Source: Shinisaurus crocodilurus (taxonomy: Eukaryota > Chordata > Lepidosauria > Squamata > Shinisauridae). Taken from it: a stretch of 64,000 nucleotides of DNA. The notes beneath the pieces are model-generated. The model saw only the letters and a list, made by a program, of their open reading frames with translations. It ran no database searches and was not told where the DNA came from. The position numbers and the translations under genes are program-made. The DNA lies in assembly GCA_021292165.1 (NCBI GenBank), contig CM037881.1:4402001-4466000 (forward strand), read 5' to 3'. Positions 62,913-64,000 of the stretch are shown in pieces. How positions within the stretch are numbered: position 1 is the stretch's first letter; each line of letters starts with the position of its first letter.

Positions 62913-62956
62913 GTGTTCTCCAACCTTGGGTCCCCAGATGTTTTTGGCCTACAAGT
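62913..62956. mobile_element. left end of palindromic hAT MITE
   Basis: CAGTGTTCTCCAACC..TTTTTGGCCTACAA, arm truncated. Confidence 0.8.
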
Positions 62957-63223
62957 ACTGGAGGCAAGAGACTTTCTGCATCTCTCCTTAGGAACCCTTA
63001 ACGCACATAACAGACTCCTTTGGTTGCCTTCTCTCCCTTTTCTGTGAATTTCTCTGCCCACTGAACATTGAAAAGGAATGCTTCAGCTATTACCTTATTT
63101 TTGTTCTAGCTACATTTGAAGCACATGAATCCTTAGTTTGGAAATGTGCATTGTAATAAAGCTAATGTATGGGTCATTCACTTTTATTCTCGGTACACCA
63201 CAGTTACTGCATTGACCACTGAA

Positions 63224-63722
63224 TTTCAGTGGACCGGTCATGTTGTTCGAATGCCTGACTGCCGTCTCCCAAAGCAGTTACTTTATTCCCAACTCAAGGA
63301 TGGAAAGCGGAATATCGGTGGTCAATATAAGAGGTTTAAAGATGTTCTTAAGGCTAATCTAAAAAAATGCAATATAAACATCGAAAACTGGGAAGCTCTG
63401 GCCCATGAACGATCTAACTGGAGGTTGGCCTTTCACAAAGGTTCTATGGACTTTGAAGAAGCCCGAGTGCAAGGTGAAAGGGAGAAACGTGCTAAGCGAA
63501 AAGCAAGTCAAATGAATCCTTTACAGGACCATCTTCTATCTGGTAACCTGTGTCCTCACTGTGGGAAGCTGTGTGGATCTAGAATTGGCCTCCACAGTCA
63601 TTTACGGACCCATCGCTAGAGTCTACACAATCTTCTTTAGAATTTTCCTCCTTTTAAAATCTCCTTTTTGTAATTTTTATCCTGGAAGACAATCTTACTC
63701 GGTCATGAGTGATCGCCTGATT
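63224..63722 (+). mobile_element. non-LTR retrotransposon C-terminus with C2H2 finger
   Basis: FQWTGHVVRMPDCRLPKQLL to CPHCGKLCGSRIGLHSHLRT HR stop, then the ..GAGTGATCGCCTGA tail. Third copy of the family; 5' truncated at the point starting TTCAGTGGACCGG. The C-terminal ORF is intact. Confidence 0.9.
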
Positions 63723-63976
63723 CTTTGGCTGTTTCGCTAAACAAAGACTGGGTTCTTAATGGTGTGGGTTTGGTTTTGTGACTGCCTACTTTCTACCAGG
63801 AGACAGTTTGGACTTCATACAGATCTCTCACCCATAAAACTGATTCATAGAATGTTTTCGAAGCATGTATTCAGTCTCACAATTCATAATTATGAGACAC
63901 ATCCCCTGAAGATACAGTGATGAGCACTGATGTGTGGGTGGACCTTTGGCTTGATCCAGCAAGACAGTTTTATATA

Positions 63977-63996
63977 TACCGTATTTAAATACGGTA
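63977..63996. repeat. perfect 20-bp palindrome
   Basis: TACCGTATTTAAATACGGTA. Matches the TACCGTATTT.. terminus seen (inverted) at 19170. Possibly two transposon ends abutting. Confidence 0.75.
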
Positions 63997-64000
63997 ATCA

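Noticed and set aside
62446..64000. Further EXOSC8 exons before the window end
   Set aside because: I looked for the expected QLPEV..NIRTHPVATSF segments and saw none; the region is CR1, a non-LTR fragment and unique intron sequence.

Overview
This is a window of vertebrate nuclear genome, most likely from a squamate reptile. The reasons are CR1 LINEs ending in ATTCTATG-type 8-mer tails, L2-clade LINEs, a MIR-like tRNA-derived CORE-SINE, many hAT and pogo/Tigger non-autonomous DNA transposons, and multi-exon genes with GT-AG introns and CpG-island promoters. I see no prokaryotic or organellar features. The species cannot be named from the sequence alone.

Three conserved single-copy genes account for the protein coding. 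(1) TMEM39A lies on the minus strand. Its coding exons run from 9253 down to the left edge (residues 1-297; the rest is outside), and a predicted non-coding first exon sits about 17 kb upstream in a CpG island at 26.3-27.07 kb. (2) ALG5 is complete on the minus strand: ten coding exons from 47270 down to the stop at 33216 encode a 321-residue dolichyl-phosphate glucosyltransferase. (3) EXOSC8 lies on the plus strand: eight coding exons from 48685 to 61848 encode residues 1-167, and the remaining exons lie past the right edge. ALG5 and EXOSC8 are head to head, with about 1.4 kb between their ATGs. Each promoter carries the same 16-bp CCAAT/ATGGCGGC block, in mirror orientation.

Layout: 0-9.3 kb holds the TMEM39A coding exons; 9.3-26.6 kb is its large intron 1, packed with LINE fragments, foldback MITEs and local duplications; 26.3-27.1 kb is its CpG-island promoter; 27.1-33.2 kb is intergenic and repeat-derived (a hAT element inside an L2 tail, an LTR-like element, a CR1 inside a MITE); 33.2-47.3 kb is ALG5; 47.3-48.7 kb is the divergent promoter; 48.7-64 kb is EXOSC8 with LINE-filled introns. 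A 42-nt retrocopy of the U2 snRNA 5' end with a target-site duplication lies in EXOSC8 intron 2.

The genes do not form one pathway. TMEM39A is an ER multipass protein linked to autophagy and ER-to-Golgi traffic, ALG5 makes Dol-P-Glc for N-glycan assembly in the ER, and EXOSC8 is a structural subunit of the RNA exosome. Human TMEM39A is on 3q13 and human ALG5/EXOSC8 on 13q13, so their adjacency here is informative about synteny. I found no dedicated new gene system. The most unusual content is the transposon biology: foldback MITEs whose two arms carry matching variants, a palindromic core shared by elements with hAT-like and Harbinger-like ends, and nested or composite insertions.
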